Shown: positions 1 through 8,960 of the stretch, piece by piece
Numbering within the stretch: the first letter of the stretch is position 1
Layout of the letters: the number at the start of each line of letters is the position of its first letter
Assembly: GCF_000022545.1 (NCBI RefSeq)
Contig: NC_012883.1
Span: 248,001-312,000, forward strand
Source of the DNA: Thermococcus sibiricus MM 739
GTDB taxonomy: Archaea; Methanobacteriota_B; Thermococci; Thermococcales; Thermococcaceae
Reading direction: 5' to 3'
Length of the DNA: 64,000 nt
The notes under the pieces: model-generated
Seen by the model: the letters and a program-made list of their open reading frames with translations, nothing else
Told to the model about the DNA's origin: nothing
Database searches by the model: none
Made by a program: the position numbers and the translations under genes

Positions 1-204
1 GAACTGTTTGTATCCGGATTTGGCAATTTAAAATTAAGCAACCATGCAGACTTTTGGGAGCTTGTAAAGATAATTGAAAAAGTGAGCCCTGAAAAAATCT
101 ACACTCGATATGGTCATGCTAGGGAATTTGCCCAAATTTTAGGAGGTCTTGGATATGATGCCCGGCCTTTAGAAGAAGTTTTATTTTTTGGTGAATTGAT
201 TTAA
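1..204 (+). CDS. MBL-fold exonuclease-like protein, C-terminal end (partial)
   Basis: The open frame enters from outside the window and stops at 202-204, leaving 67 residues. The fragment contains SNHADFWELVKIIEKVSPEK followed by YTRYGHAREFAQILGGLGYDA. This resembles the C-terminal end of metallo-beta-lactamase fold nucleases of the beta-CASP/Cft2-like type, where a 'SNHAD' motif and a later 'HG.A..FA..L...G' motif belong to the metal-binding region. The fold assignment is inference from these short motifs only, because the catalytic HxHxDH part lies outside the window. It converges on gcvH, with 11 bases between the two stop codons. Confidence 0.5.
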   Translation, partial: ELFVSGFGNLKLSNHADFWELVKIIEKVSPEKIYTRYGHAREFAQILGGLGYDARPLEEVLFFGELI

Positions 205-215
205 AGAGAAGAAAA

Positions 216-620
216 TCAGAGGGATTCTAAATACTCGGCGTACTTTTCGGCAGTCATGAGATCTTTTAATTCCTCCTCAAGATTGCTTGGTTTTATTTTG
301 GCAATCCATGCATCATAAGGATCTTCGTTGATCTTTTCTGGAGCTTCTTCGAGTTCTTCATTAACTTCAATGACTTCACCACTTACTGGAGCATAGACCT
401 CACTTACAGCTTTTACGCTCTCTACTTCACAGAGAACGTCACCCTTTGACACTTCTTTTCCGACTTCTGGGAGTTCAACATAAGCCAAGTCTCCAAGTTC
501 CTTTTGGGCATAGTCACTTATTCCTACCAAAACTGTTCCATCTTCCATAATTTGGGCCCATTCATGGTCCTTAGTGTAGTAGAGCCCTTCTTTAACTTTA
601 GATTCTCCGGCCTCAATCAT
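216..620 (-). CDS. gcvH: Glycine cleavage system H protein
   Basis: This is the lipoyl carrier of the glycine cleavage system, which shuttles the aminomethyl group between the P, T and L proteins. The 134-residue length matches the family. The lipoyl-accepting lysine lies in the ESVKAVS motif (about residue 70) within a barrel-sandwich hybrid domain, followed by PVSGEVIEVNEEL and a C-terminal helical part. I start at the ATG at 620 because GGTGAT lies 4 bases upstream. An in-frame ATG at 632 has no such site. No gcvP or gcvT is nearby. A candidate archaeal lipoyl synthase component lies at 34.2 kb. Confidence 0.95.
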   Translation of the reverse strand: MIEAGESKVKEGLYYTKDHEWAQIMEDGTVLVGISDYAQKELGDLAYVELPEVGKEVSKGDVLCEVESVKAVSEVYAPVSGEVIEVNEELEEAPEKINEDPYDAWIAKIKPSNLEEELKDLMTAEKYAEYLESL

Positions 621-700
621 AACAATCACCATGACATTTTATAGCTGAGAAACATTTAAATCTTTCTCTATCAAGAAAAGTTTCAATAGGAACCCTTATT

Positions 701-826
701 AATGCTGATTTGAATGGTGCTTTTAATATTTTGAGGAAATTGGTCGGCAATTTCCCCATTAGTGTGATAGTCAGTAGTGGTAGCATGACCCGGCCAGTAA
801 GGCGAGACTTTCAAAAAGAAAGGTAG
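701..826 (+). pseudogene. Remnant of TnpB 3' end (IS200/IS605-type)
   Basis: The frame from 701 reads NADLNGAFNILRK and then a tail with SGSMTRPVRRDF before a stop at 824-826. NAD.NGA.NIL is the last RuvC motif of TnpB, with its catalytic aspartate. The tail resembles that of the tnpB copy at 27-28.2 kb (GSGRVNRPVRVRL). Everything upstream of the last RuvC motif is missing, so this is a dead 3' scrap of a related element, probably including part of its right end. Confidence 0.8.
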
Positions 827-849
827 AAAGTATTTCATCAAGATCGCTG

Positions 850-1011
850 GGGGGATGGATAGAATTAAAAGATGAAATTAATTATTTAGACAAAGACATG
901 GAAGTAATCATATTTCAGAATTTCTCTGAGGAAGAGAAAATAAGTTTCCAAAGCTACTTCAAAAAATTTTCCAAAATCTGGGGGATAGAGGATGAGTCAA
1001 AAAGTTACTAA
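850..1011 (+). pseudogene. Possible C-terminal remnant of a MarR-like regulator
   Basis: An open frame without a start runs through GWIELKDEINYLDKDMEVII and then FSEEEKISFQSYFKKFSKIW, stopping at 1009-1011. The 'FSEEEK...F...FKKFSKI' stretch resembles the last dimerisation helix of MarR-type regulators. The frame overlaps the start of the MATE gene by 20 bases, as in a regulator-exporter operon. The N-terminal DNA-binding part is absent, and the TnpB scrap lies directly upstream. The MarR assignment is a guess from a short helix; the coding character of the frame is better supported. Confidence 0.4.
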
Positions 1012-2368
1012 AGGTGTTCAAATGTTACTGGGAGAGCCTAAGAGGGCAGTGATTAAACTTTCCCTTCCCATGATGGTAGGGATGTTAGTTCAATCTCTCT
1101 ACAATCTAGTCGATGGCATCTGGGTAGCAGGTTTAGGTTCTAATGCATTGGTTGCTATTGGTTTGTTCTTTCCAATATTTATGGGTTTAATAGCTCTTGC
1201 ATCTGGATTGGGAGTAGGAGCAAGCTCAGCCATTTCCCGTAGGATAGGGGCCCAGAATAAGAAGGGTGCGGATAATGTTGCAGATCATGCAGTAATAACA
1301 GGCTTATTCTTAGGAGTCCTATTATCAGTGCTTTTGTTTCCTGTAATTGAGACCATATTTGTAGAGATGGGAGCAACCCAAGAAATTGTTGAATTGGCGG
1401 TTAAATATTCAAGGATTTTGATACTTGGGGCATCCGTGATAGTATTTAATAACGTAGCAAATGGAATCCTTAGAGGGGAAGGGGATACAAAAAGATCCAT
1501 GTATGCAATGGTTCTTGGTTCCGGATTAAATATAATACTGGATCCCATCTTCATTTACACTTTGGGACTGGGAGTGGTTGGGGCAGCATATGCTACTTTG
1601 CTTTCGATGATAATAACCTCAGGATTCTTGATCTTTTGGTTGTTTTTTAAAAGAGATACTTATGTGGATATAACGCTTAAAGATTTTGACCCCAACAGAG
1701 AAATTTTTATAGATATTCTCAGAGTGGGCCTCCCTTCTGCCTTGGCCCAGCTAGCAATGTCTTTTGCAATGTTTTTCATAAATACCATAATTATTAGAAT
1801 TGGTAGTAGTGATGCAGTGGCAATATTCACAAGTGCTTGGAGAATTATAATGCTGGGAACAGTCCCACTTTTAGGAATGGCTACCGCAACAACTGCTATT
1901 GTAGGGGCATCATATGGAGCTAAGGATATTGAAAAACTTGAAATTGCATATCTCTACGCTATAAAATTAGGATTTTTGGTTGAACTCTTAGTTACTATGT
2001 TTATTTTCATATTTGCCTCCCCAATAACGTATCTTTTCACATATTCAGAAGGGGCTGAACAACTGGCAAATGGACTTGTTAGGGCACTAAGAATACTTGC
2101 ATTATTTTTACCGTTTGTACCTTTTGGCATGTTAACAGGAGCGATGTTTAGAGGTATTGGCCAAGGAGAAAAATCACTTATTGTGACAACATTAAGAACA
2201 ATTATAATGCAGGTTGGGTTTGCTTATATTTTTGCATTCTATTCTGATATAGGTTTGAGTGGTGTTTGGATAGGGGTCGCTCTTGGAAATATGATAGCAG
2301 CGCTTGTGAGTTTTACATGGGGTAAGATGACTATAATAAGGTTAAAAGAAAAGTTTTCGATTTTTTAA
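992..2368 (+). CDS. MATE family efflux transporter
   Basis: This is a 458-residue polytopic membrane protein of the MATE (NorM/DinF-like) superfamily, which exports organic cations and drugs in exchange for Na+ or H+. About 12 hydrophobic segments are visible in two related halves. The family signature GEPKRAVIKLSLPMMVGMLV is at the N terminus, and ARRIGA-like text (ISRRIGAQNKKGADN) follows TM2. The start ATG has GGGGGATAGAGG just before it. It may once have been co-transcribed with the regulator whose tail overlaps its start. It is distinct in sequence from the MATE pair at 28-31 kb. Confidence 0.9.
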   Translation: MSQKVTKGVQMLLGEPKRAVIKLSLPMMVGMLVQSLYNLVDGIWVAGLGSNALVAIGLFFPIFMGLIALASGLGVGASSAISRRIGAQNKKGADNVADHAVITGLFLGVLLSVLLFPVIETIFVEMGATQEIVELAVKYSRILILGASVIVFNNVANGILRGEGDTKRSMYAMVLGSGLNIILDPIFIYTLGLGVVGAAYATLLSMIITSGFLIFWLFFKRDTYVDITLKDFDPNREIFIDILRVGLPSALAQLAMSFAMFFINTIIIRIGSSDAVAIFTSAWRIIMLGTVPLLGMATATTAIVGASYGAKDIEKLEIAYLYAIKLGFLVELLVTMFIFIFASPITYLFTYSEGAEQLANGLVRALRILALFLPFVPFGMLTGAMFRGIGQGEKSLIVTTLRTIIMQVGFAYIFAFYSDIGLSGVWIGVALGNMIAALVSFTWGKMTIIRLKEKFSIF

Positions 2369-2387
2369 TTGGTTTATAATATTCAGC

Positions 2388-2425
2388 TGACTGATCTTCT
2401 CCCCGTCCTGAATGGCGAGGCTTGA
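2388..2425 (-). repeat. IS200/IS605 right-end scar (inverted)
   Basis: CTTCTCCCCGTCCTGAATGG and the following CGAGGCTTG match, with few changes, the reverse complement of the right-end hairpin of the complete IS at 8966-8993 (CTCCCCGCCCTGAAGGGCGAGG). No transposase frame adjoins it, so it is an isolated end left by excision or decay. Confidence 0.6.
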
Positions 2426-2439
2426 AAAAGAAAAAAGTC

Positions 2440-2475
2440 AAAGACCTTATCTATAAGGACGGGTAGTTCATTTGT
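2440..2475 (+). repeat. Scar of tnpB-only element right end
   Basis: TATAAGGACGGGTAGTTCAT resembles the end of the tnpB-only element near 28233-28263 (CCGTAAGGGCGGGGTAGTTCA). It lies 15 bases after another IS-end scar, so two elements have probably visited this gap. No coding remnant is visible between them. Confidence 0.45.
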
Positions 2476-2599
2476 AGCAAGATATCCAAAGGCCAGGTTA
2501 CGGAAGTTTGAAATTAGAAAAAAAGTTGAAAAGAAGTGGCCGTCTGGAGCTATCTTTCTCTACTCTTCCAAAAGATTTAAATATTCTAATTATCAAGAT

Positions 2600-2712
2600 A
2601 AAGGCCGATGCTTATGAGGGGGGATCGAGTTCTCCATAATCTGGTATTCCTCTTATGCTGACTTTATTAGCTTACCCCCTAGCTTTAACTCCGGCTCTCT
2701 TTGTTGTGGGCA
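2600..2712 (+). ncRNA. Candidate small structured RNA
   Basis: A strong TATA-like element (AGATTTAAATATTC, about 2574-2587) lies about 25 bases upstream of a stretch with no open frame. This stretch ends in the T-rich CTCTCTTTGTTG, before a separate leuS TATA box (CTTTTAAAAGG, about 2716). Inside it, AGGGGG at 2617-2622 can pair with CCCCCT at 2675-2680 to close a 50-base loop region. I do not find convincing C/D or ACA boxes. The promoter spacing is what supports transcription; any function is unknown. Confidence 0.25.
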
Positions 2713-2757
2713 AACTCTTTTAAAAGGCATTTTTAACAACTTCAAGGAGGTTAGAAC

Positions 2758-5634
2758 ATGGTAGATTTCAAAGCTATTGAAGAAAAATGGCAGAACAAAT
2801 GGTTGGAAGAGAAAGTATTTGAGCCTCAAATGGATGAAAAAGTGCCAAAATTCTACATAACGGTTGCGTTCCCATATTTATCCGGGCATCTACATGTTGG
2901 GCATGCTAGAACTTATACAATACCAGACGTGATTGCAAGATTCAAGAGGATGCAGGGATACAACGTTTTGTTCCCGATGGCATGGCATATAACCGGTTCT
3001 CCAATAGTTGGGATAGCTGAGAGGATAAAGCATCGTGATCCTCAAACAGTTTACTTATATAGAGATATTTATAAAGTCCCGGAAGATATTCTATGGAGTT
3101 TCGAAGATCCAATAAACATAGTAAAATACTTTATGAAAACTGCAAGGGAAACCTTCATCAGAGCAGGTTTTAGCGTTGATTGGAGTAGAGAGTTCCATAC
3201 TACATCTCTTTTTCCGCCCTTCAGTAAGTTCATAGAATGGCAGTTCCTGAAGTTAAAAGAGAAAGGTTTGGTAGTTAAGGGGACTCACTACGTTAGGTGG
3301 GATCCAATAGTTGGAACTCCTTTGGGGGATCATGACTTAATTGAGGGGGAAGATGTTCAAATATTGGACTATGTTCTGATAAAGTTCATCCTTGAAGAAA
3401 ACGGCGAGGTTGCTTACTTGCCAGCAGCCACATTAAGACCTGAAACAGTGTATGGAGTAACAAACATGTGGTTGAATCCAGAAGCAACATATGTAAAAGC
3501 AAAAATCAAGAACAAAGACATAGAGGAAGTTTGGATAATAACTAAAGAAGCTGCTTACAAGTTAAGCTTCCAAGATAAAGAAATTGAAATTTTGGAAGAG
3601 TTTAAGGGAGAGAAGCTCATTGGAAAATGGGTTAAAAATCCCGTTACTGAGGATGAGATAATTATCTTACCTGCAGACTTTGTAGATCCAGATAATGCCA
3701 CTGGGGTTGTCATGAGTGTTCCAGCACATGCTCCATTTGATCATGCGGCTTTGGAAGACATAAAGAAAAATACTAACTTGTTGGTGAAATATGATATAGA
3801 TCCGAGAATAGTTGAAAATATAACTTATGTCTCTCTGATAAAGCTAGAGGGTTATGGAGAATTTCCTGCAGTCGATGAAAGTGAAAAGTTGAGTGTTAAA
3901 AGTCAAAAAGATGTGGAAAAACTTGAGCAAGCAACAAAGAATATTTACAAGGCCGAATACCACAGAGGTATCTTTAAAATTGAACCTTATAAAGGAAAGC
4001 CGGTTAGTGAAGTGAAGGACTTAGTAGCTAAGGACATGACCGAAAAAGGAATCGCCGACAGAATGTACGAGTTTTCTGATAAGAACGTTATCTCAAGATT
4101 TGGAAACAGAGCAGTGGTGAAAATAATCCATGATCAGTGGTTCATTGACTATGGAAATCCGGAGTGGAAGGCAAAGGCAAGAGAGGCTTTGGCAAACATG
4201 AAAATCCTGCCAGAGTCAAGGAGAACACAATTTGAGGCTATTTTAGAGTGGCTTGACAAGAAGGCCTGTGTAAGGAAAGTTGGTTTAGGTACTCCTCTTC
4301 CATGGGATCCAGAATGGGTGATTGAGAGCCTTAGCGATTCCACGATATATATGGCATACTACACAATATCAAGAGCCATAAACAAGTACGGCATTAAAGG
4401 AGAGCAACTAGTCCCAGAGGTTTTTGACTATCTATTCCTTGAAGAAAAGAGTGAAGCTAGGGAAGAAGAACTGAGCGAGAAAACAGACATTCCAAAGGAA
4501 TTCCTGAGGGAAATGAAAGAAGAGTTCGAGTACTGGTACCCACTTGACTGGCGCTGCTCTGCCAAAGACCTTATACCAAACCACTTAACGTTCTTCATAT
4601 TCAACCACGTGGCCATCTTTAGGAAGAAGCACTGGCCAAGAGGTATAGCGGTGAATGGCTTTGGAACCCTCGAAGGAGCCAAGATGAGCAAGAGTAAAGG
4701 TAACGTCCTGAACTTCATAGACGCAATAGAAGAGAACGGGGCCGATGTAGTCAGGCTTTACATAATGAGCCTTGCCGAGCACGACAGTGACTTTGACTGG
4801 AAGAGAAGCGAGGTTGGAAAGCTTAGAAAACAAATCGAGAGATTTTACGAGCTGATAAGCGAGTTCGCCCAATATGAAGAAAAAGATGTTGAGCTAATGG
4901 ACATCGATAAGTGGTTACTGCACAGAGTTAACAAAGCCATAAAAGGTACTACCGAGGCTTTGGAAGAATTTAGAACCAGAACGGCAGTCCAGTGGGCTTT
5001 CTACAGCATACTAAACGACCTGAGATGGTACATGAGGAGGACAGAGGGAAGGGACGACGAAGCAAAGCGCTCGACACTAAGAAAGCTGGCCGGTGTATGG
5101 GTTAGGTTAATGGCACCGTTCACACCACACATATGTGAAGAGCTATGGGAGAGACTTGGAGGAGAGGGCTTTGTAAGCTTGGCCGAGTGGCCAGAACCCG
5201 TTGAGGAGTGGTGGAACAAAACAATAGAGCTTGAGGAAGAGTATATCAAGACCCTCATCGAGGACATAAAGGAGATCGTCAGCGTTGCGAAGCTTGAGAA
5301 CGCGAAGAGGGCTTACATCTACACTGCAGAGGAATGGAAGTGGAAAGTTGCCCAAGTGGTTGCAGAGAAGAAGGACTTCAAGGCGGCAACGAGCGAAGTC
5401 ATGAAGGATCCCGAGATGAGGAAGCACGGCAAGGGAGTTTCAAAGCTAATTCAGAAGCTCGTCAAGGAGAGAGCTTTTGACCTCAAGCGCATTGATGAGG
5501 AGAAAGCCCTAAGACAGGCAAAGGACTTCATAGAGCGTGAAACCGGCCTCGAGATTATCATAAACCCTGAAGAAGACAAAGGCGGAAAGAAGAAACAAGC
5601 AATGCCAATGAAACCTGCAGTTTATATTGAGTGA
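2758..5634 (+). CDS. leuS: Leucyl-tRNA synthetase
   Basis: This class Ia synthetase charges tRNA-Leu with leucine. At 958 residues it has the archaeal/eukaryotic size. The HIGH motif reads HLHVGHA (about 44-50) and KMSKS occurs exactly (about 642-646). Between them lies the CP1 editing domain with [13 protein letters not shown] and the [15 protein letters not shown] stretch. The C-terminal anticodon-binding and extension parts follow ([17 protein letters not shown]). AAGGAGGTT precedes the ATG. Codon and base composition change inside the gene: the part before about 4500 is AT-rich like its surroundings, while the part after is richer in G and C. This may reflect recombination. Confidence 0.98.
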   Translation: MVDFKAIEEKWQNKWLEEKVFEPQMDEKVPKFYITVAFPYLSGHLHVGHARTYTIPDVIARFKRMQGYNVLFPMAWHITGSPIVGIAERIKHRDPQTVYLYRDIYKVPEDILWSFEDPINIVKYFMKTARETFIRAGFSVDWSREFHTTSLFPPFSKFIEWQFLKLKEKGLVVKGTHYVRWDPIVGTPLGDHDLIEGEDVQILDYVLIKFILEENGEVAYLPAATLRPETVYGVTNMWLNPEATYVKAKIKNKDIEEVWIITKEAAYKLSFQDKEIEILEEFKGEKLIGKWVKNPVTEDEIIILPADFVDPDNATGVVMSVPAHAPFDHAALEDIKKNTNLLVKYDIDPRIVENITYVSLIKLEGYGEFPAVDESEKLSVKSQKDVEKLEQATKNIYKAEYHRGIFKIEPYKGKPVSEVKDLVAKDMTEKGIADRMYEFSDKNVISRFGNRAVVKIIHDQWFIDYGNPEWKAKAREALANMKILPESRRTQFEAILEWLDKKACVRKVGLGTPLPWDPEWVIESLSDSTIYMAYYTISRAINKYGIKGEQLVPEVFDYLFLEEKSEAREEELSEKTDIPKEFLREMKEEFEYWYPLDWRCSAKDLIPNHLTFFIFNHVAIFRKKHWPRGIAVNGFGTLEGAKMSKSKGNVLNFIDAIEENGADVVRLYIMSLAEHDSDFDWKRSEVGKLRKQIERFYELISEFAQYEEKDVELMDIDKWLLHRVNKAIKGTTEALEEFRTRTAVQWAFYSILNDLRWYMRRTEGRDDEAKRSTLRKLAGVWVRLMAPFTPHICEELWERLGGEGFVSLAEWPEPVEEWWNKTIELEEEYIKTLIEDIKEIVSVAKLENAKRAYIYTAEEWKWKVAQVVAEKKDFKAATSEVMKDPEMRKHGKGVSKLIQKLVKERAFDLKRIDEEKALRQAKDFIERETGLEIIINPEEDKGGKKKQAMPMKPAVYIE

Positions 5635-5689
5635 GTAGTGAATATTGCCTTTGTTTTTCTTCTTTTAACTTTAGCATATGTATCTGTCT

Positions 5690-5727
5690 CATCCTGGCCC
5701 TCTCCTCCTAAAGGGCAAGGTTTTCAG
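5690..5727 (-). repeat. Degenerate IS-end-like hairpin
   Basis: CTGGCCCTCTCCTCCTAAAG followed by GGCAAGG is a worn version of the inverted IS200/IS605 end (CTGACCTCCTCCCCGCCCTGAAGGGCGAGG). It lies between leuS and the DUF234 ATPase, with no transposase remains. Confidence 0.35.
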
Positions 5728-5780
5728 ATAGTAACATTTATATATCACTAACCATAATTAGCATAATGGTGATTAGCATA

Positions 5781-7019
5781 ATGAAGATTATTGAACGTCA
5801 CGAGCTTAGGGATGTTCTGGATGCAAAATGGTTGCTGGTTTATGGAAGAAGAAAAACGGGAAAAACATTCTACATTAGAGAGAGGGCAAAATATTCCCAC
5901 TACTTTATTGTAACGAGTGGTAGGGAGATATTTGAAATAAAGAGAGGCGAAATATATTCGTTCTCGGAGTTCATGAGAGTATTTCCACTTCTCCTGAAGC
6001 AAGGAAAAGTTGTCATTGACGAGTTTCACAGGCTTGGCGAACCCTTCTTCTCAGCCATTCAGGGATTGTCAGGAATGGGTGAGCTTATACTTATAACTTC
6101 AACAAGGCACTATTTCAAGAGGTTTATAGGGAGCAACAGCCCATTGCTAGGGCTTTTTTATCTAAGGGAGTTGGGTTTGGTTGATCCACAGGATGCTATT
6201 AATTTTGTTGAAGGATTAGGTCACAGTGGAAAAACCCTGATAGAGCTCGCCGTTCTTGTTCAAGAACCCTGGTTGGCTCCAGCCATTGAAAATCTTGGCG
6301 AGAGAGTTTTTTCAACCTTTGGGGCGACTTTGAAGGGGAACGTTCCCAGCTTAATTGGTGAAATCTTCACAGAAGAAGAGAGGGAATTAACAATGAGATA
6401 CTCCGCAATACTTGAGGCCGTTGCAGATGGGAAGTCAAGTTCGGGGGAGATAGCTAACGAGCTTTATTCAAGGGGGCTCATAGAAAAGGAAACTCACAGT
6501 GCAGTTGCCCCTTATCTTGAGACACTTGTTAACATGGGAATCCTTGAGAGAATACCAATCTTCGGGAAGAGGAAGAAAATATTCAAGTACAGACATTTGT
6601 CCCCTGTGGTGGATTTCGCATATTATTTGAACGCCAAATATGGTTTCTTTGAAACCGAGGTTCCAGACGAAGTTGTGGAAAGAATCCTTAGGGAGAGAAT
6701 GCCACACTACGTTGAGAGGTTCTTCGAAAGATTGCTGGCAAAACAATACTCCCTCCAGCCTGTCAGGATTGAGATGCCAGATTTGGAAGTAGATATTGCA
6801 TTATTGAGAAATAAAAAGCTGTACTTGGTTGCCGAGGCTAAATGGAAGGAGAAGATTAAAGAGAAGGACATCAGAAAGGTTGAGGAGAAATTTGAAGGCC
6901 TTAATGCCAAGAAGAAGCTTCTTATAGTTCCGGACAAGAAAGTATTGCCGAGAGCTCCAGAAAATGCAGAAGTTCTTGACTGCAGGGATGTTACAAAGCC
7001 TTGCAAAGCTCAACCTTAG
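5781..7019 (+). CDS. Archaeal AAA+ ATPase with DUF234 C-terminal domain
   Basis: This 412-residue protein has the architecture of the archaeal ATPase/DUF234 family found in many copies in Thermococcales. Near the N terminus is a Walker A motif (GRRKTGKT), followed by Walker B (KVVIDEFHR). A winged-helix segment lies in the middle (AVADGKSSSGEIANEL). The C-terminal domain contains VDIALLRNKKLYLVAEAKWK, which fits the D...ExK core of a PD-(D/E)xK nuclease-like fold. The biological role of the family is unknown; a link to mobile DNA is often suspected. The start at 5781 has GGTGAT 7 bases upstream; an in-frame ATG at 5766 lacks a site. TTATATATCA near 5737 is a likely TATA box. Confidence 0.85.
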   Translation: MKIIERHELRDVLDAKWLLVYGRRKTGKTFYIRERAKYSHYFIVTSGREIFEIKRGEIYSFSEFMRVFPLLLKQGKVVIDEFHRLGEPFFSAIQGLSGMGELILITSTRHYFKRFIGSNSPLLGLFYLRELGLVDPQDAINFVEGLGHSGKTLIELAVLVQEPWLAPAIENLGERVFSTFGATLKGNVPSLIGEIFTEEERELTMRYSAILEAVADGKSSSGEIANELYSRGLIEKETHSAVAPYLETLVNMGILERIPIFGKRKKIFKYRHLSPVVDFAYYLNAKYGFFETEVPDEVVERILRERMPHYVERFFERLLAKQYSLQPVRIEMPDLEVDIALLRNKKLYLVAEAKWKEKIKEKDIRKVEEKFEGLNAKKKLLIVPDKKVLPRAPENAEVLDCRDVTKPCKAQP

Positions 7020-7236
7020 TTACGCCTTATCCAAAAGCTAAAATTGGAAAAGAAAGCTTTCGTTGGTATCCCTCAAGGATGTTATTAAATCGTGCATTTC
7101 TCATCCTTCTTTACTTTTTCTTTTGAATGCCTTGTCCTTTAGGGCGGGGATGCAGTAATTCCAAAACAAGTCCTCCACCTATGAAAGCGAAAAACATTTA
7201 AACCTCAAGTGCGTACCATACATTAGAGGGTTCAAT

Positions 7237-7671
7237 ATGGAGACCAGAATACCAGCATTTAGCTCAACGAGACACGTAAAACACTTCCTCGCCTACCACT
7301 TCGTATGGATACCAAAATACCGAAGGGACATCCTCACCGGGAAAGTCGCTGAAAGATTAAAACAAATGCTCAAAGAATTCGCCGGAGAAATCGGGTGTGA
7401 AGTGATCTCCCTTGAAGTAATTCCCGACCACGTTCACGTCTTCCTCAGAGCAAAACCCGACCTCGCCCCAGCAAGAATAATCAACCACCTGAAGGGGAAG
7501 AGTGCAAGAAAACTCCTCCAAGAATTTCCAGAATTGAGAACAAAAACTGCCCACGGGAGGTTATGGTCACGCTCCTATTTTGTAGCCTCGGCCGGATACA
7601 TAACCGACGAGATCGTAAAACACTACGTAGAAACCCAATGGGAGCGTGAGTTAAAACGAAGAGGACAGTAA
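7237..7671 (+). CDS. tnpA: IS200/IS605 transposase TnpA (HUH, Y1)
   Basis: This single-stranded-DNA transposase is 144 residues, the usual size. The HUH metal-binding motif is PDHVHVF (His65 and His67). The predicted nucleophile is Tyr130 in KHYVETQ, on the helix near the C terminus. The N-terminal YHFVWIPKYRRDILTG is the family hallmark. GAGGG lies about 8 bases before the ATG, and CATTTAAAC about 40 bases upstream is a likely TATA box. The tnpB frame begins before the tnpA stop codon, so the two are probably translated together. Confidence 0.95.
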   Translation: METRIPAFSSTRHVKHFLAYHFVWIPKYRRDILTGKVAERLKQMLKEFAGEIGCEVISLEVIPDHVHVFLRAKPDLAPARIINHLKGKSARKLLQEFPELRTKTAHGRLWSRSYFVASAGYITDEIVKHYVETQWERELKRRGQ

Positions 7672-7751
7672 GGATAAAACTCCAGCCCTCAAAAGAACAA
7701 GAGAAAGCCCTCTTCGAGCTAGCTGACGCTGGTGCCAAAGTCTGGAATGAA

Positions 7752-8960
7752 GTGAATTACCTTCGCAGGCAACAGTTCTTCAACCACGAACCTGTTGATT
7801 TTAACAGGACTGAAAAAATCGTTTATGAGAAGTACAAGGGTGAGATTGGCTCTGCGACAGTTCAGCAGATAGCGAGGAAGAACGCTGAAGCTTGGAGGAG
7901 CTTCTTCTCCCTCATAAAGAAGCGAAAAGAACTTCCCAAGTGGCTGAGGCCAAAACCACCGAACTACCTGAAAGAAGAGGGAAAGAGGAAGCCCTTAATT
8001 GTCCTCAGGAACGACCAGTACAGGATTGATGGGAACAAGGTAATTCTCAAGGGGCTTGGGAAATTCAAAAAGCTGGAAGTCCAGTTTAAGGGGCGGATAC
8101 ACCTGAAAGGCAAGCAAGGGCGCTTGGAAATCATCTACGACGACGTGAAGAGGAAGTGGTACGCCCACATCAGCTACACCGTCGAAGAGAAGCTGGAAGG
8201 CAATTCTTGGGTTAAACTCCCAAGAACGCCGAAAGGCAACCTCGTGGCTGGCATTGACCTAGGAGTGAACAATTTAATGGCCGTTTACGTTGAGAATGGG
8301 GAGAGTTTTCTGGTCAATGGTAGGCCGTTGAAGAGCATTGGCTTTTACTGGCAGAAGAGGATTGCTGAGTATCAGTCAAAACTCAACAAGAGTGGGGCTA
8401 AGGCGAGCAGAAAGCTCAAGAGAATGCACGAGAAGGCAAAACTCCAAGCGGGACACTACATTAACACCGCAGTCAGGCAGACGGTTAGGAGGCTTTACGA
8501 GCTGGGAGTTTCGAGGATTGTAGTTGGCTATCCAAAGGAGATTTCAAGAGAACCAGACAAGGGCAGAAAGCAGAATTTCGTCCTTTCTCACGTTTGGCGG
8601 TTTAATTACGTGATTAAACGTTTAACAGAGGTTGCTGAGGAGTATGGTATTCAGGTCGTGGTTGTGAATGAGGCTTTCACTTCTCAGACGTGCCCTCTCT
8701 GCGGGAAGCCTCATAAAGGGGCGAGGTTTGTCCGTGGGCTGTATATGTGTCCCGTGGAGGGGCTTGTGTTCAATGCTGATTTAGTTGGTGCTTTCAACAT
8801 TTTGAGGAAGGCCGTGAAAACGATAACCCCGAATCTGAGCGGTCTTTATGCTCAGGGGAGGGGTAACGGGCCTGAGACCGGGCCAGAGGGGTTGAAGCCC
8901 CACTTTATCTTGGGTCCGAATGAGACCCCTCAAACCTCCCCGTCAATGGCGAGGGATTAA
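7752..8960 (+). CDS. tnpB: TnpB RNA-guided nuclease of IS200/IS605
   Basis: TnpB proteins are RuvC-fold, RNA-guided DNA endonucleases that favour retention of the IS. From the GTG at 7752 the product has 402 residues. Catalytic candidates are Asp169 (GIDLGVNN), Glu263 (GYPKEIS) and Asp343 (NADLVGAF). The zinc ribbon is unusual: Cys314, Cys317 and Cys333 are present, but the fourth position is Glu336 (CPVEG instead of CPxCG). In-frame homology continues upstream to about 7650 (RIKLQPSKEQEKALFELADA), overlapping tnpA, but without ATG, GTG or TTG. The true start is therefore either non-standard or lost. Confidence 0.9.
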   Translation: MNYLRRQQFFNHEPVDFNRTEKIVYEKYKGEIGSATVQQIARKNAEAWRSFFSLIKKRKELPKWLRPKPPNYLKEEGKRKPLIVLRNDQYRIDGNKVILKGLGKFKKLEVQFKGRIHLKGKQGRLEIIYDDVKRKWYAHISYTVEEKLEGNSWVKLPRTPKGNLVAGIDLGVNNLMAVYVENGESFLVNGRPLKSIGFYWQKRIAEYQSKLNKSGAKASRKLKRMHEKAKLQAGHYINTAVRQTVRRLYELGVSRIVVGYPKEISREPDKGRKQNFVLSHVWRFNYVIKRLTEVAEEYGIQVVVVNEAFTSQTCPLCGKPHKGARFVRGLYMCPVEGLVFNADLVGAFNILRKAVKTITPNLSGLYAQGRGNGPETGPEGLKPHFILGPNETPQTSPSMARD

